Positions 9,478 to 21,002 of a stretch of 64,000 nucleotides of DNA are shown here, piece after piece (position 1 is the first letter of the stretch; each line of letters begins with the position of its first letter). Both the position numbers and the translations under genes were made by a program. The notes beneath the pieces are model-generated. The model ran no database searches and was not told where the DNA came from. It saw only the letters and a list, made by a program, of their open reading frames with translations. The stretch is from Laetiporus sulphureus 93-53. Its lineage: Eukaryota > Basidiomycota > Agaricomycetes > Polyporales > Laetiporaceae. The stretch is from the NCBI RefSeq assembly GCF_001632365.1, contig NW_024468530.1:372001-436000 (forward strand). Reading direction: 5' to 3'.

Positions 9478-11903
9478 TCAGAACCGGAAGAAGCGGGAGT
9501 TACTGCGCGGGGCGACCGGCGCGGGCGTGGGTGGCGGCACCTCACGCGCCGCGACGTCGCTCGACGTGCACGGACCGTCGTCCGTCCAAACCCCCGACGA
9601 CCCTAACATCCGTCACGCGACACCGTCAGAACACAGTCGACGTGAACGGAGGTGCAGAGCCACTCACCGCCCGGCACGTCATTCTCTGTCCAATACTGCG
9701 CGGTCCACAGGTCGCCGCTGGTCGCGGTGGGCGTCAGCGTCAACACACGGGGCTGGCGCTGCGAGGGCGGAGTACGCACTTGTATTGCACCTCCGACCCG
9801 CCCGTGTACGCCGTACTGCTCGACCACTCCGCGACGCCTGCACAATTGCCCGAGCTCGAGGTCGCGGTTGAAATGGCACTCGTCGCCGTCGCGGTAGCGA
9901 TGCTGGAGATGGACGAGGAGCTGCCGCCGCTCGCAGCGGTCCCAGAGCAGGCGCTCTCTGTGGAAGACGGTTGAACGCTGGTCAACGCTCGCACTGTGAG
10001 GAGAAAGCTTACTGGGCATCCAGTCTCCGTTGTAATTGGCAGTCGGCTCATCAGAGGCGTAGTACTTCGCCTGTATGCGGTGTATTTGAGAAAATCGTAA
10101 TAATTACAGAAATTGCGAGTCTCACCTCCCAGATGTAGCTACATGGGCAGCGGACACAGTGAATATCTGGAAGCATGCCAAAGCATTTGAGCACGTACCC
10201 ATTCCACGATACGTTCGTACCGCCAGAGTAGCTGGAACCGCTCGTCCACTCCTCCACATCGCAAGACGGATACGTAAAACCAGTGGCGCCCGCGGAGACC
10301 AACGCATCCTTGATAGCCAGGTCATAACGGTCGTTATCTGGCAACAAGTGCGGAAATGAGTGGCATATTTCCGCGACTCACTGTGTGGCGCTCACCATAA
10401 GCTTGGGACGCGTCCCACAACATGACACCTCCAAATGACGGGAACGAGTTGCGCGTGGTGATGGCAATGCTTGACAACGTGCCGATATCTTGGTAACCAG
10501 TGCCCGCAGCCGTGCTTGAAGCCGGGGCACCGACAAACACCTTCACATCGGGATTGATGCTGACATTTCGTGCCCAAATGTCCCTAACGTCGGAGAAAGC
10601 GCAGAGTTGAATGAGAATCCGTACGCCATCGAGATCATTCGCGGAGATCGCCTTACCACAACCCAAAGTCCCATCCCTACGCAATTCATCAGTATAGGCA
10701 GCGACCTTCCGCAGCATGATGTCATCCTCACCGAGGCATCATCAAAATTCTGTAAACCGCAGGGGTTGTTATCTGGTGATCGACAACGGTTGAAAACCGA
10801 GTCAGCGGCACGGAATTTACGGATATAGTCCCGGGATGTACGCACAGAATTGTACGTAGACCATGTCGAAGTAGGCGCTGTTCAGGGCGGCGCCGAGATA
10901 TTCGTCGGGATATTCGCACTGAGGCGCACCGCTCACATAATAGCTGTTGATCGTCAGGTGTTGCGGCTTTAACGATATGAGGGCACACTTACGTCTTGTC
11001 CGCACCATCGAAGTACGTGCGGAGTTGAGTGACGAAGTTGGCATAATATTCATCCGAGCCGCCCTCGATATCCAAGTCCACACTGCAGACGACCCCAGAT
11101 TGAGACGTACTATCCCCACAGAATGTGAGAGATACACACCCATCTAGAACTGCACTTCCAAACGGCCGAGAGTCATTCGAACCTCCAAGGAATAGGTCCC
11201 AGATGGTATCTGCAAATGCCTCCGCCTCCGCTGCACTGGAGAGTCCCACGCTTCCACCAGAACCGCCCAAGCTGATGGTCACGGCCTTGCCCTGATTTTG
11301 GCAGTACTCGATGTCGGATGCAAGGAACGAACAATTTAATAGTTCGGTCCCTGAATAATACGTGTTGTTCGTGGAGTTGCAGGTCTGAGTGCGAAGCAGC
11401 AATCAGACGCACCATCCTATTGAGTCACTCGTGTGCGAAAGACTAACGTTCGCGAGATTGAGAACGGGATAACCTCCCGTGCCGAAGAAGGTGTCGACGA
11501 ACGCGATTGGGATAACATCGATCGCGTCGTCCTGAAAACTTTTCAGAACCAAGCCCAGGCTCGGTAGCATCTCCGGATTGACTCACCTGGCAGTAGAACG
11601 AGATTGGCTGCTGGAGGTCGGTCGTGCCGGGATTGGCGGCCGCGTATGAATCCTGACCCCAGTATCTGGCCTATTCTTAGCTCATACAATCCGAAACTGA
11701 ATGGAGGAAGAACTTACACTGCGACCTGTGAAAGCGCACGAACGTGTGCATGATAGATCAGTTTGACTGGACTGCGACTGCTGAGATGAGAATCTACGTG
11801 CGTTATCATATAAGCTCAGATCGAATGCAGCGACGGACAGCACGTAGACACTCCCGACGAGCAACGCAAGCACCAAACGGCTGAGTAAAGGCGCGCAAGG
11901 CAT
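9478..11903 (-). CDS. Secreted class III-type chitinase (GH18) with two chitin-binding modules
   Basis: Endochitinase that would cleave beta-1,4-linked N-acetylglucosamine in the fungal wall or in prey and debris. Spliced from about 16 exons to 508 residues. ATG 11903 gives a clean signal peptide (LVLALLVGSVYVLSVAA). Then come ARYWGQDSYAA, AVTISLGGSGGSVGL (the SxGG motif) and DGVDLDIEGG, whose Glu is the GH18 proton donor. GAPASSTAAGTGY and SFGGVMLWDASQAY close the barrel. Two CBM5/12-like repeats follow: EEWTSGSSYSGGTNVSWNGY with WEAKYYASDEP, then AEWSSSTAYTGGSEVQYNG with DLWTAQYWTENDVPGG, joined by a Ser/Thr-rich linker. Very small exons are needed: 13 nt at 10138-10126 and 20 nt at 10676-10657. 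An 8-nt exon (11725-11718) is possible near the N-terminus, but reading through there also stays open. TATAAA lies 70 bp upstream. Confidence 0.92.
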
Positions 11904-12607
11904 CCTAATATCGCACTCGAGGAGGAAGATACAGGGCGGCCAACCTGCCATGAGAAATGCATCGAGGACTGCTTTATACCCTGGTAGCGTGCGTGCTATA
12001 CATATGGATTGCCGCAGCTCCGTTCATCTAGCTCTGCATTGCAGAGGTGAGAAAATCTCCAGGCAGGTTGCAGCGTCGATACGCACAAATTTCATCAACC
12101 AGTGCCATGCGGTGAGAGACCACGTTCAGCATGCCTTCCGAAGGCCGCTCGGCGCATTACACATGTGCAGGCAGTTGCTAAGAGTGTAAAGACAAAGACA
12201 CGGAGGCAATATCATTCTCGAAAGCATATGGTGCTCTGACCCAAATCAGTCGAGCTTCGAGTGAGAGGCGCCTGGACATACCTAGGACATACCATGGACG
12301 AGCTCGAGTCAAGGCAGCTTCGATCGTGAAATACCCATCAAACGAAAATACACGTGGAGGAAACGAACACCATGCGTCTCAGCTGGTCACGTCTATCTGC
12401 TTATCATCTAACGGCATCCGCCAGGTGCTCAGCTCCCCTACCTCGCCCGGTCTCGCTTCTTTGCACCACGGTAGACCTTACGAATCCTGGCAGAAAAAGA
12501 GCACATCATCCGCAGCACACCCAACAATACACCGGTCTATGTAACGATTGCTCAGTTAGCAGAAGCATGCCCTACACTGGTCATGAGACGCCGAATATGT
12601 CTATCTG
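11904..12607. other. Intergenic region upstream of chitinase
   Basis: About 700 bp containing the chitinase promoter and the 3' flank of the CK2 gene. Short open frames at 12326-12680 overlap the CK2 3' end on the other strand and show no family signature. Confidence 0.5.
11973..11978 (-). promoter_or_regulatory. TATA box of chitinase gene
   Basis: TATAAA on the minus strand about 70 bp upstream of the chosen ATG (11903); its position also favours that start over an in-frame upstream ATG at 11951. Confidence 0.5.
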
Positions 12608-14024
12608 CTATGCTGCAGCGCCCTTCCTATCGTCCTCTTGCACGTTGGCGTTTCTCACAGGTTCTGGGAACATAGGTTAAGGAAGCCACGACAGAGCAAC
12701 GCGACAGCATACCAAAGTATGGATGTGCTTGAGCTTCCCTCGCCGTCAGGCGCTCCTGGTGGTCATAACGCAAGAGCTTGTCTAGGAAATCGATGGCCTC
12801 GTTCGAGATATATCGCTGATTCTCTGAGGTAATGAATCGCGACCACGGTTTCTTCGGGTAACTGCAAATACATCGCCTATGAGTGGACGGCAAACCGCAG
12901 ACACGGACATGGCTCAACTCACCTTCCAAGAAGATCATCGTACTGAGTATCTAGTACGATATCGTATTTCTGGATGTAGTGGTATAGGCCTTCCGTTCCG
13001 AGAACTTTGGCAATCTTTACCAATTGATCGTAGTTATCATGACCATGGAAGAACGGTTCTTTCCGGAAAATCTGCATACGACCATGGATGAGCGTATGGA
13101 CGGCCCAATGCACTGCAATCCTTACCATAGATGCAAACATGCAGCCGTAGCTCCACATGTCCAGGCTATAGTCGTACTCTTGGAAGTCTACGAGTAGCTC
13201 GGGTCCCTTAAAATATCGTGAGGCAACGCGCACGTTGTACTCGGTCTTCGGGTGGTAGAATTCAGCCAAACCCCAGTCGATCAGGCGGAGCTACAAGAAC
13301 AAGAAGCGTGAGGCTCGAGATGGGCAGCGGCCGTGCAATGCACAGTTACGTACCTTCCGCCTCTCGTGGTCGATCATCACATTGTGCGGTTTAACATCCC
13401 GATGCATGATACCTTTCGAATGGCAGTAGTCCAACGCCTGCAGTTGCACCAATCAGATCATACCACAGGCGATGAAGAATAACATGCGGCGCACCTTGAG
13501 TAGCTCGAACATGTAGAACCGGACGTCAAAGTCGGTAAACCTTGGATACAGGACCTTGAAGTCGACGTTGTGAACATATTCCGTGACCAGACTGGGTATT
13601 TTCGAAGAGGGATCGCGGACAACGTCAAGTAGCGCGACAATGTTCGGGCCACCAGCAAGGTTGTGCAGGATTTTGATCTCTCGCTTTATTTTCTTCTTCT
13701 TGACCGGTTTGAGCACTTTGATTATGCATTTCTCCTCGTTCACGATGTTGATGCCCTCAAAGACCTGGGTACAATTGTAAGATGATTATCATCTTCGATT
13801 AACGGTGGCGCACCTCGGAATACTTCCCCCGTCCAACCTTGCGCACAATCTCGTAGTGGTCCTGAGAGCCCCATTGCACCTGCAGATTATCTTGTCTCCA
13901 TGTAAAATGCATGCGGTTTTAACAAGTGTCAGGGAACTGCACCGTATTCATACCACGAGGGACCCATTTTAGCATTGACGTCTGCATAAACGCGTGCAAC
14001 GGATTTGGTTTGTGACCGGCCCAT
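12608..14024 (-). CDS. CKA1: Casein kinase II catalytic (alpha) subunit
   Basis: CK2 alpha is a constitutively active Ser/Thr kinase that phosphorylates acidic sites in nucleus and cytoplasm. The protein starts [17 protein letters not shown] and contains the glycine loop [11 protein letters not shown], the basic substrate-binding stretch [17 protein letters not shown], the catalytic loop [10 protein letters not shown], the CK2-specific DWG in place of DFG (LIDWGLAEF), and the APE-equivalent [11 protein letters not shown]. The end [20 protein letters not shown] joins through an intron to [18 protein letters not shown] and a stop at 12608. All expected blocks are present in order across about eight exons, so the gene looks intact. 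The donor of the first intron (GTTCCC) is weak. Divergently paired with the SET gene, with only 210 bp between start codons. Confidence 0.96.
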
Positions 14025-14234
14025 CTTGACGAGAGTTTGAGGAGAAACAGGACGGGATAAGATGGGAAACACCGCGCGTTGGTCTTTGTGAAGAGGCACT
14101 GCAGGGGCGGCAGGGAAGATACTCGAGGGCCTCACGACTCTCGCGTGCAAGACAGGAATATTCACACGCTTAGTGGTCCTTCCCGGACGCTCCCAATGTG
14201 CTCTGGTCCATGATATGCGTCAAAGTCTTCGCAG

Positions 14235-14831
14235 ATGTCTACCATTAATCCTAGAGAGAGTACATCTAAGCCACCACGTTGGCCGGTGCATGTTCAATAC
14301 TGTTTTGAGCCCCGCTATCACTCGTCTGTGCCCGCAGAAATACGCGCGTTGGTCGGTCCAAAGGCGTCGGCTTCTGGTACCAAGACGACTCCTTTCTGTC
14401 GTTGGACGGTCATCAGACGAGTAACAGAACCTTCGCATCCCGCTTGCGGCGAATACGGCCTTTACGCTGTGAAGAAGATCCCGCCTCGCACGCACATTGT
14501 GGACTACATCGGGGAGATTCACTGCGATGAGAGGCTTCACTCCGACTATGATCTCTCATTATATCGCACACAGCATGGTCTGAGCGTTGGCGTGGATGCC
14601 TTCGCAATGGGTAACGAGGCCAGATTCGTGAATGATTACAGGGGTATCAAGGCGAAACCCAACGCCGTCTTCGAAGAACGCAGGACACACGCCGGAGAGC
14701 TGCGCATGAGTATCTGGAGCAGCAACGAAGCGATCAAGAAAGGAGAGGAAATTCTGGTTTCATATGGGAAGATGTGGTGGCATGCTCGGTCAGTGGGCAA
14801 GGATCAGACGAGTGAAGGAAGCCATGAGTAG
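14235..14831 (+). CDS. Small SET-domain protein
   Basis: Single-exon gene of 198 residues, nearly all SET domain. Visible landmarks: CGEYGLYAVKKIPPRTHIVD with YIGEIHCDE (the GxG-type start of SET, cofactor-binding N-flank), NEARFVNDYRG where most SET enzymes have RF.NHS, and EEILVSYGKMWW in place of the usual catalytic ELxYDY block, keeping one Tyr. No pre-SET or post-SET cysteines are seen. SET proteins usually methylate lysines using S-adenosylmethionine. Whether this one is active, and on what, cannot be read from sequence, and the changed NHS motif leaves room for an altered activity. Upstream it shares a 210-bp divergent promoter with CK2 alpha. Confidence 0.85.
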   Translation: MSTINPRESTSKPPRWPVHVQYCFEPRYHSSVPAEIRALVGPKASASGTKTTPFCRWTVIRRVTEPSHPACGEYGLYAVKKIPPRTHIVDYIGEIHCDERLHSDYDLSLYRTQHGLSVGVDAFAMGNEARFVNDYRGIKAKPNAVFEERRTHAGELRMSIWSSNEAIKKGEEILVSYGKMWWHARSVGKDQTSEGSHE

Positions 14832-15281
14832 GGTCGTAACTCGGAGGTCTATCACATCTGTATGTGAAATTTTTCTGTGTGAGCCAATCCTAGGAAATCC
14901 GATGAAATTAACAACCTCTTCGACAATGAAGGTTTCCGATTCTGTGTTTTCGGCATTGATGCGTTACATAGAATGCACTTCGGAGGCGCTTTCACTGACG
15001 AGCGCGCACAAAGACGTTTTATGTCACTACAGTCCGATTTATAAATCTGTTGTTAATCGACATATGAGTAGGAAGCCAAAGAATGGGCATGTGTCTACGA
15101 TCCACCAGACAGAAATATAAGGATGCTGATAGGCATTCGTGGTTGTAGCGGCCAGCCGCTGATGGCAATGTACTGTTTCGGGAACCCTCCCGAAGTGCAC
15201 GTGACCGAACAAAATTCGGACCGCCTGCACTCCGGCGCCTCCATCTCGATTGAACACCTCTGCTTAAAGCCCAACTCTTCA
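14832..15281. other. Intergenic region upstream of MDJ1
   Basis: About 450 bp between the SET gene stop and the Mdj1 start. No convincing gene; an in-frame stretch before 15282 lacks a better ATG for Mdj1. Confidence 0.5.
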
Positions 15282-17112
15282 ATGCCTCCTCGTCTGTCAT
15301 CTCATCGGGCTTTCTCCGTCGTAGTCTGCTCATTCGCGCAGGCCGGAAGTAGCACTCGCACATTCTCGGCCTGCTCCAATGCTTGCAGACATCCCCCAAA
15401 CTTTGGACGTTCACCCGGACGAATATCTCCTTCCCTTAATCGTCTCGGCAAGCAGGTTGTCCCTCGTCTATTCACGCTGGTCATGCTTTGTCATGCTCAT
15501 ATGAAGCATCTAGCGTGCATTCCATACCTCATCGTCTTTTTCCGCACCAAAGGATCCCTATAAAGTGTTGGGCGTCAAGAAAAATGCAAACGCGCCTGAG
15601 ATCAAGCAGGTATACTTCTCAGTGAGTCGTATTCTAGCATTTGGCTATTCGGCTGCTCTATCTCCTTTCAGCTTGCACGGAAATACCATCCGGACACAAA
15701 CCCCGATAAGGATGCGCAAAAGAAGTTCGTCGAAATCCAAGAGGCGTATGATGTGCGTTTCACAACGCCGCTGATATACTCTATTGCTAACATCCCAGTG
15801 TAGATCCTCAAGGACGAGAAGAAACGTGCTGCTTATGATAAATACGGTCCTGTTTCGCAACAGCCCGGGTTTGATCCCAACACATTCGAACGTAGTGCTG
15901 GTGGTAGGGGGTTCGGGGCAGGCGGCTTCGGCGGTTTCCAGAACGCGGAAGATCTCCACAGTTTCTTCGGTTCTGGTAGGACTTCTAGTGGCCAAGCAGA
16001 CCTCTTTGAGCAAATTTTCGGTGCATTTGCCGGTGGGGCAGGACGGACACGCGCATCCGGGTTCGCGGAGAACATGCAGGGCAGTGATTTAGAGGCGACC
16101 GTCGGCGTGTCCTTCATGGACGCTTGTACGGGTACCACACGAAACATCATCGTCGATGCAATTGTGAACTGCTCCAAATGTGGCGGGACCGGTCTTAAAG
16201 CTGGCGCTAAGCGCCAGACATGCACGAGCTGCGGCGGTGCAGGTACAACGTCATACGTGCTGGATAATGGTTTCCACATGGCCACGACATGTCCAAGCTG
16301 CCATGGCGCCGGGAGCACTGTACCACGAGGAAGTCAATGTGTGGAGTGCGCAGGCCATGGGCGAGTCAGAAAGAAGAAACAAGTCAAAGTGGACATACCA
16401 GCAGGTGAGAATACTCATTGAATAATGATCAGTCTGAGGAACAACATCTCTTCGTAACAGGTGTGGAAGACGGTATGACAATAAGAATACCGGGCGCGGG
16501 CGATGCCCCGGTATCTGGCGCAGGCCGCCTTGGTGATCTACTTGTTAGAGTGAATGTTGCAACCTCCAAAGAATTCCGGCGACAAGGAGCCAATCTGCAT
16601 TACGAAGCTCGTATTCCTTTGCACATTGCACTGCTAGGAGGGAAAGTCCGTGTTCCAGCCCTTGACGGAGATGTAGATGTGCGTGTGCCGCGTGGAACGC
16701 AGCACGGAGAGCAAATGGTGTTAAAGGGCGGCGGAGTTTCCTCCGTCTTCGGTGGCGGCAAAGGGGATCTGTTCGTGACATTTTCGGTTCAGCTACCTAG
16801 GTGAGCACGGAGATTGATCCGATGATGGAGAATTGGTGGAGATTTCTCTTCTAATATGCAAATAGATCACTAACGCCGCGACAACGAGAAATCTTGCAGC
16901 AATATGCAGATGATGTGGAAGGTCGGACAAACGCTAGAGAGGAAGCTCCAAGTCAGCCTGCTGCGGATGCAGGATCTTCCCAGAGCCAGAAAGAGCCAGA
17001 ACCTCAGGCCGAACAGGATAATGGTACGAGCTTCTCTACTCATTCCTCTGCATCCCCAGCTAGCTGGGCGTCTCGTACTTGGAATCGATTCAGAGAGCTC
17101 ATTGGATTTTGA
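15282..17112 (+). CDS. MDJ1: Mitochondrial DnaJ/Hsp40 co-chaperone Mdj1
   Basis: Type I J-protein that stimulates mitochondrial Hsp70 in matrix protein folding. The Arg/Ser-rich, acid-poor N-terminus (MPPRLSSHRAFSVV...) fits a mitochondrial presequence and joins RAFHTSSSFSAPKDPYKVLG at the second exon. The J domain includes the essential HPD (ARKYHPDTNPDK). A Gly/Phe-rich stretch follows (GGRGFGAGGFGGF). Four zinc-binding repeats are seen: CSKCGGTG, CTSCGGAG, CPSCHGAG and CVECAGHG. The C-terminal substrate domain has GVEDGMTIRIPGAGDAP, then LLGGKVRVPALDGDV and KGDLFVTFSV. A final exon (16868-17112) adds a Gln/Ser/Glu-rich tail ending NRFRELIGF. Six or so exons, all phases consistent, gene intact. 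Confidence 0.94.
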
Positions 17113-18231
17113 TTTGGCCATGCTTTCACCGCTGTCGTCTTCTTTGGCGCTTTTCAATCATCACTACGCGTCCCCTTCGATCGCGATGTTTAAGAAGAGG
17201 ATCCTGGCTCGGCGCAGAGCGATGAAGAAGGACAGAGGAAAAAGGCTGCTAGCTAGATCTACGATTAGCTTGGGTATATCACCTGCGCGGTCGCCGGTCG
17301 GATGTCAATATCACGTCGGATAATGCAACGTTTTCACTCTAGATAACATACTATGTACGTGTTGCGTCCATCTAGCAGTAGACGACAGTAGAGCGATGCC
17401 ATCATTAGTATCACAACCGTCGAGGGCTGGGCGCTCGCCGTGACCGCCTGACGAGCACTCCTGACGTTACCACCCGGGGATTCATTTTATTGTACCCTCA
17501 TATATCAAGGGGTTAACGCTTTTAAGGTAGCTGTCAGCAAATAGCAAATTTAGTCGACTAGAAATTGATAAGAATGATCGTTGAATCTGAGTTTGTAGGT
17601 TGCACATGCTCCTGCGTGGAACCTCTTATGGATCTCCATTATTACGCGATCCTGGTTCGCCATCGGTCGAGTCGAGGCGTGGATCTCTACAACTTGCCCC
17701 GGGCTCACTGACCACTCAGCTACGTAAATCGAATCGAAGGCCGATGGTCGCGTGTGGGACGATTTCCTTGGCTGAGACCTTTTGCACTGGCAGCTGCGGG
17801 CGATTACGCCTTTTCTATGACCGTGCCTGGAGCCGTCAGGGCCGCTGAGAGAGCAAAGGGTCCACTCGCCGACGAGGTGGAATTCGCTATTGCCCAATCA
17901 ACCATGCGCGGAATGGTCCCATGGATCTTCTTGCCTAGACCCCACGACTATCTCTAACAAAGAGGGTGCGAAGGCAAATCGCACGTCAGCCGTCCATTCA
18001 AGCTCGGTTTTCTAAATCGTCTATCATGATCTCAGCAGAAATCTCTATCTAGAAGTGAATGAGTTGTTTCCATGGTTTACTCAAGGACCTCGGCTTCATG
18101 ACGTTTCTCGCAAGAACACCAGGGACGCTGCCGAAGGAGATTGCTCCGACTGTATAAAAACGCACAATCAGCAATGTTCGCCACTAGTCGCCCCTGCGAG
18201 ACGTCCTTCTGGTGTTCAGACGTATTCAACC
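17113..18231. other. Intergenic region between MDJ1 and MFS transporter
   Basis: About 1.1 kb. Minus-strand open frame 17550-17897 and overlapping plus-strand frames have no recognisable domain and no good splice partners, so no gene is called. The last 60 bp are the first copy of a tandem repeat that continues into the transporter gene. Confidence 0.45.
18153..18159 (+). promoter_or_regulatory. TATA box of MFS transporter gene
   Basis: TATAAAA about 75 bp upstream of the ATG at 18232. It supports that ATG over translation opening further upstream. Confidence 0.45.
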
Positions 18232-18387
18232 ATGCGTTTCAGAGAGTCCAATCCAGTACTACCAGATCCCGAGCCTCAGCAATGTTCAGCGCCACTAGTC
18301 GCCCCAGCGAAACGTCCTTCTGGTGTTTCGACGTGCTCAACCATGCGTTTCGCAGAGTCCAATCCAGTACTACCAGGTCCCGAGCCT
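18169..18387 (+). repeat. Direct tandem duplication, 108 and 111 bp
   Basis: Copy 1 is 18169-18276 and copy 2 is 18277-18387. They are nearly identical, differing by a 3-nt insertion (AGC) and a few substitutions, so the reading frame is kept. Each copy carries an ATG in the same context (CAACCATGCGTTTC) at 18232 and 18343, followed by codons for MRF(R/A)ESNPVLP. The duplication straddles the start of the transporter gene. Confidence 0.9.
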
Positions 18388-21002
18388 CACACATTTCTCG
18401 GGCCTTCTCTCCAGTCGCCACAAACACCGACATATCCACGTAGCGCTCTTGAAATCCGTTCCGAGTCTGTCGAGGTTGATTTCAAGAAAATGGCCTCAGA
18501 GCGCGCATCAGAGTCGTGCACAACGTTAGTCGAATGCGACGGAGAGAGGCCGGCGCTCTCGACTGTACGACTCTTAGCCGCACATTTCGGGTGAGTGCGT
18601 ATTGATATATTCATGCCAGTATAAACACCGACCTTGGTTCGCAGTGCCGCGTTGACGCTATTTCTTGCGACCACAGATGCAGTGCGTCGTTCCAGTCAGC
18701 TTGTGCGATGTGACATGTCCTCATCTGCCTGTCAGACAATTGTCTCCACTATTTTACCGACAATAACAAGCCATTTCGAGGCGTCACCAGCGCAGTACAC
18801 ATGGGTCTCGGTAACATACCTGCTTACGCAAACTGCATTTCAACCGCTTTACGGAAAAGTCTCGGATCTCATTGGTCGTATGGTTCGTTAGGTCTGAATT
18901 TGCAATTCATGATGCCAATGATTGACGCGCGCTATTCGAGCAGACTGTACTATACTGCAGCATTTTTATATTCGCAACTAGTTCTGCACTTTGCGGCGCG
19001 GCACAGGTAATCGTCTCTCAAATCAGGCTGATCATGCACCTAACCAACATCGTACCAAGAGTATCGAATGGCTTATCGCAGCACGGGCACTTGGAGGTAT
19101 CGGTGGCGGTGGCATTGTGAGCTTGGTTTGGACGATAACCGCAGAAATCGTGGAAATCAGATATCAAGCGAAATGGTCGCAAGCGCTCAGTGTTACCTGG
19201 GCTTGCTCTGCTATAGCCGGTCCTCTACTGGGAGGCGTGTTTGGTCGTGCGTGTCCGCATATACCTATTCTGTACTTGGTTTTATTGACCTACATTAGAC
19301 GAGACTGGCGCTCTAAGCTGGAGATGGGCTTGTAAGAAATAGTCTCCTCCCCCCGGCCAAGCAATACTATTAAACTCAAAACCCTACAGTCCTGCTCAAT
19401 ATCCCCGTTTGTGCCGCTGCGACGATCGTCCTGTGGCTATCTCTGCATAACGTAGCATTAGGAGGCACCGACAATGTCTCGTGGCGAACGTTCTGCAAGA
19501 CATTCGATTTTGTTGGACTGTGAGTTTCGACAGTCTGTTTTACTCAACGCGAAGCATTGAGGTGTCCACAGATTTCTGTTCGTGGGTGGCAGTAGCTCGG
19601 TGATCATCGGACTAAACACTGCTGCAGATGTTGGGTGTAAGTGAGGCGATGATCGCGGTTCTTTCTTGGTAGCTGGTTTGACGCGCTTCTAGGGATTGCA
19701 CCTTCGACTTTGAGTGCAATTATAACCGGGTTGTTCGTACTGGTTTCGGCAGGCCTTTACGAAGTCCGTACCACCCGCGATGCGTTGTTTCCTCGAGTGA
19801 TCTTCACAGATTTCACGATACGTATGTTAAAAATGCCTGTTTTCTTGGTCGATACTCAATTTTCTGGAGATATTGCAGTCATCGTTTTGGTTGTGATCTT
19901 CCTGCACAACTTCGCGTTCAACGCCGGCACGTACTACTTGGCCCTATTTTACCAGGTTTGACCGTATATCACACGTCAGTTAATGTGCTGCTCATGTTTT
20001 CTCCCGATAGGCAGTGGATGGACTGACACCGTTGCAAGCTGGTGTCAAGATGCTCCCTTATTCCCTTGGGGCGTCATTAGCTTCAATGCCAGGTCAGCTA
20101 TTTACGCACGTAATACTTGATTACACACCGTTCTAATTTTGGCGAGGGTAGCTGCCTGGTTTATTGGATATTGGCAAGACAGGCATCCGGACATCAGTGG
20201 CCAGAAGATCACGATATGTCTCGGGCTCTCCATCTCGGCTGCAGGCTTTGGTAACACGGCTCGTTTGCCGAGATGGATCTTCGATTGTTCACGTTTTTTT
20301 CCCTAGGCCTCATGACGCTTCTGGACTGCGAAACTAGCCATGCTCTGAGAAGCATCTACACATTGATAGCCGGCGTGGGTATAGGCATGCTGTTCCATGC
20401 CCCATATCAAGTCTTTACGAGAGCGTTACGGAGGAAAGATACGGCATCTGGAACAAGTGCGTTCTTCCTGGTCAGGTTCACGGGAGCCACTGTGGGTTTG
20501 GTTAGTGCATGAAAGGAAGGTGTTGCATGAGCTGCGCTGACTACCCTGGCCATCAGACACTCGCAGGCGCTATATATGACAGTCGCTTATCTGATACATT
20601 ACCTGCCGGGATCAGCGCCGCGGACATCATGGATTATTTCAGGTCGCAAAATCCAGGCCGTCTGGGGCATGCGGTTGTGTACGCCATCTCGTTATCGATA
20701 AGGGTATGTCGGAAGACAACTCGGCTGTACGACCTCGCTAAAGCTTGCTCCTCTCGCATGAACAGACCATATGGATTGTCTGTACTCCGTGTCTCGGCGT
20801 TGCCTTCTTGGTGAGTGTTGTTGCTGTTGGCTCTCATCGTTTGCTGACGCACATGTGTTGCAACCAGGCCTCTATTTTCATGCGAACGTTGTCGGTCGAG
20901 CCCTTCGCATGTCATCAACAGGTATCCGCGGCTTCTACCTTGCACCGCGATTCAGCATCAGAAGATGCGATAAAAACAGACAACCAACGCGGGTCCAACT
21001 AG
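18232..21002 (+). CDS. MFS transporter, DHA2-like drug/amino-acid exporter family
   Basis: Multi-exon plasma- or vacuolar-membrane transporter of the major facilitator superfamily. After a soluble N-terminus (duplicated block, then Ser/Glu-rich) come AALTLFLATTDA joined by an intron to TIVSTILPTITSHFEAS, then YLLTQTAFQPLYGKVSDLIG (the loop 2-3 motif), FIFATSSALCGAAQ, ARALGGIGGGGIVSLVWTIT and GPLLGGVFG (motif C-like). Later segments are VLLNIPVCAAATIVLWLSL, FLFVGGSSSVIIGLN, HNFAFNAGTYYLALFYQAV and FHAPYQVFTRAL. The order matches 14-helix DHA2 proteins such as fungal multidrug or vacuolar basic amino-acid exporters; substrate unknown. About ten short introns. The junction after IGR (near 18889) is unclear. 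Start is 18232 or, in the second repeat copy, 18343. Confidence 0.85.

Noticed and set aside
17550..17897. Minus-strand ORF with VVEIHASTRPMANQD
   Set aside because: Isolated, no recognised domain, equally open frames on the other strand.
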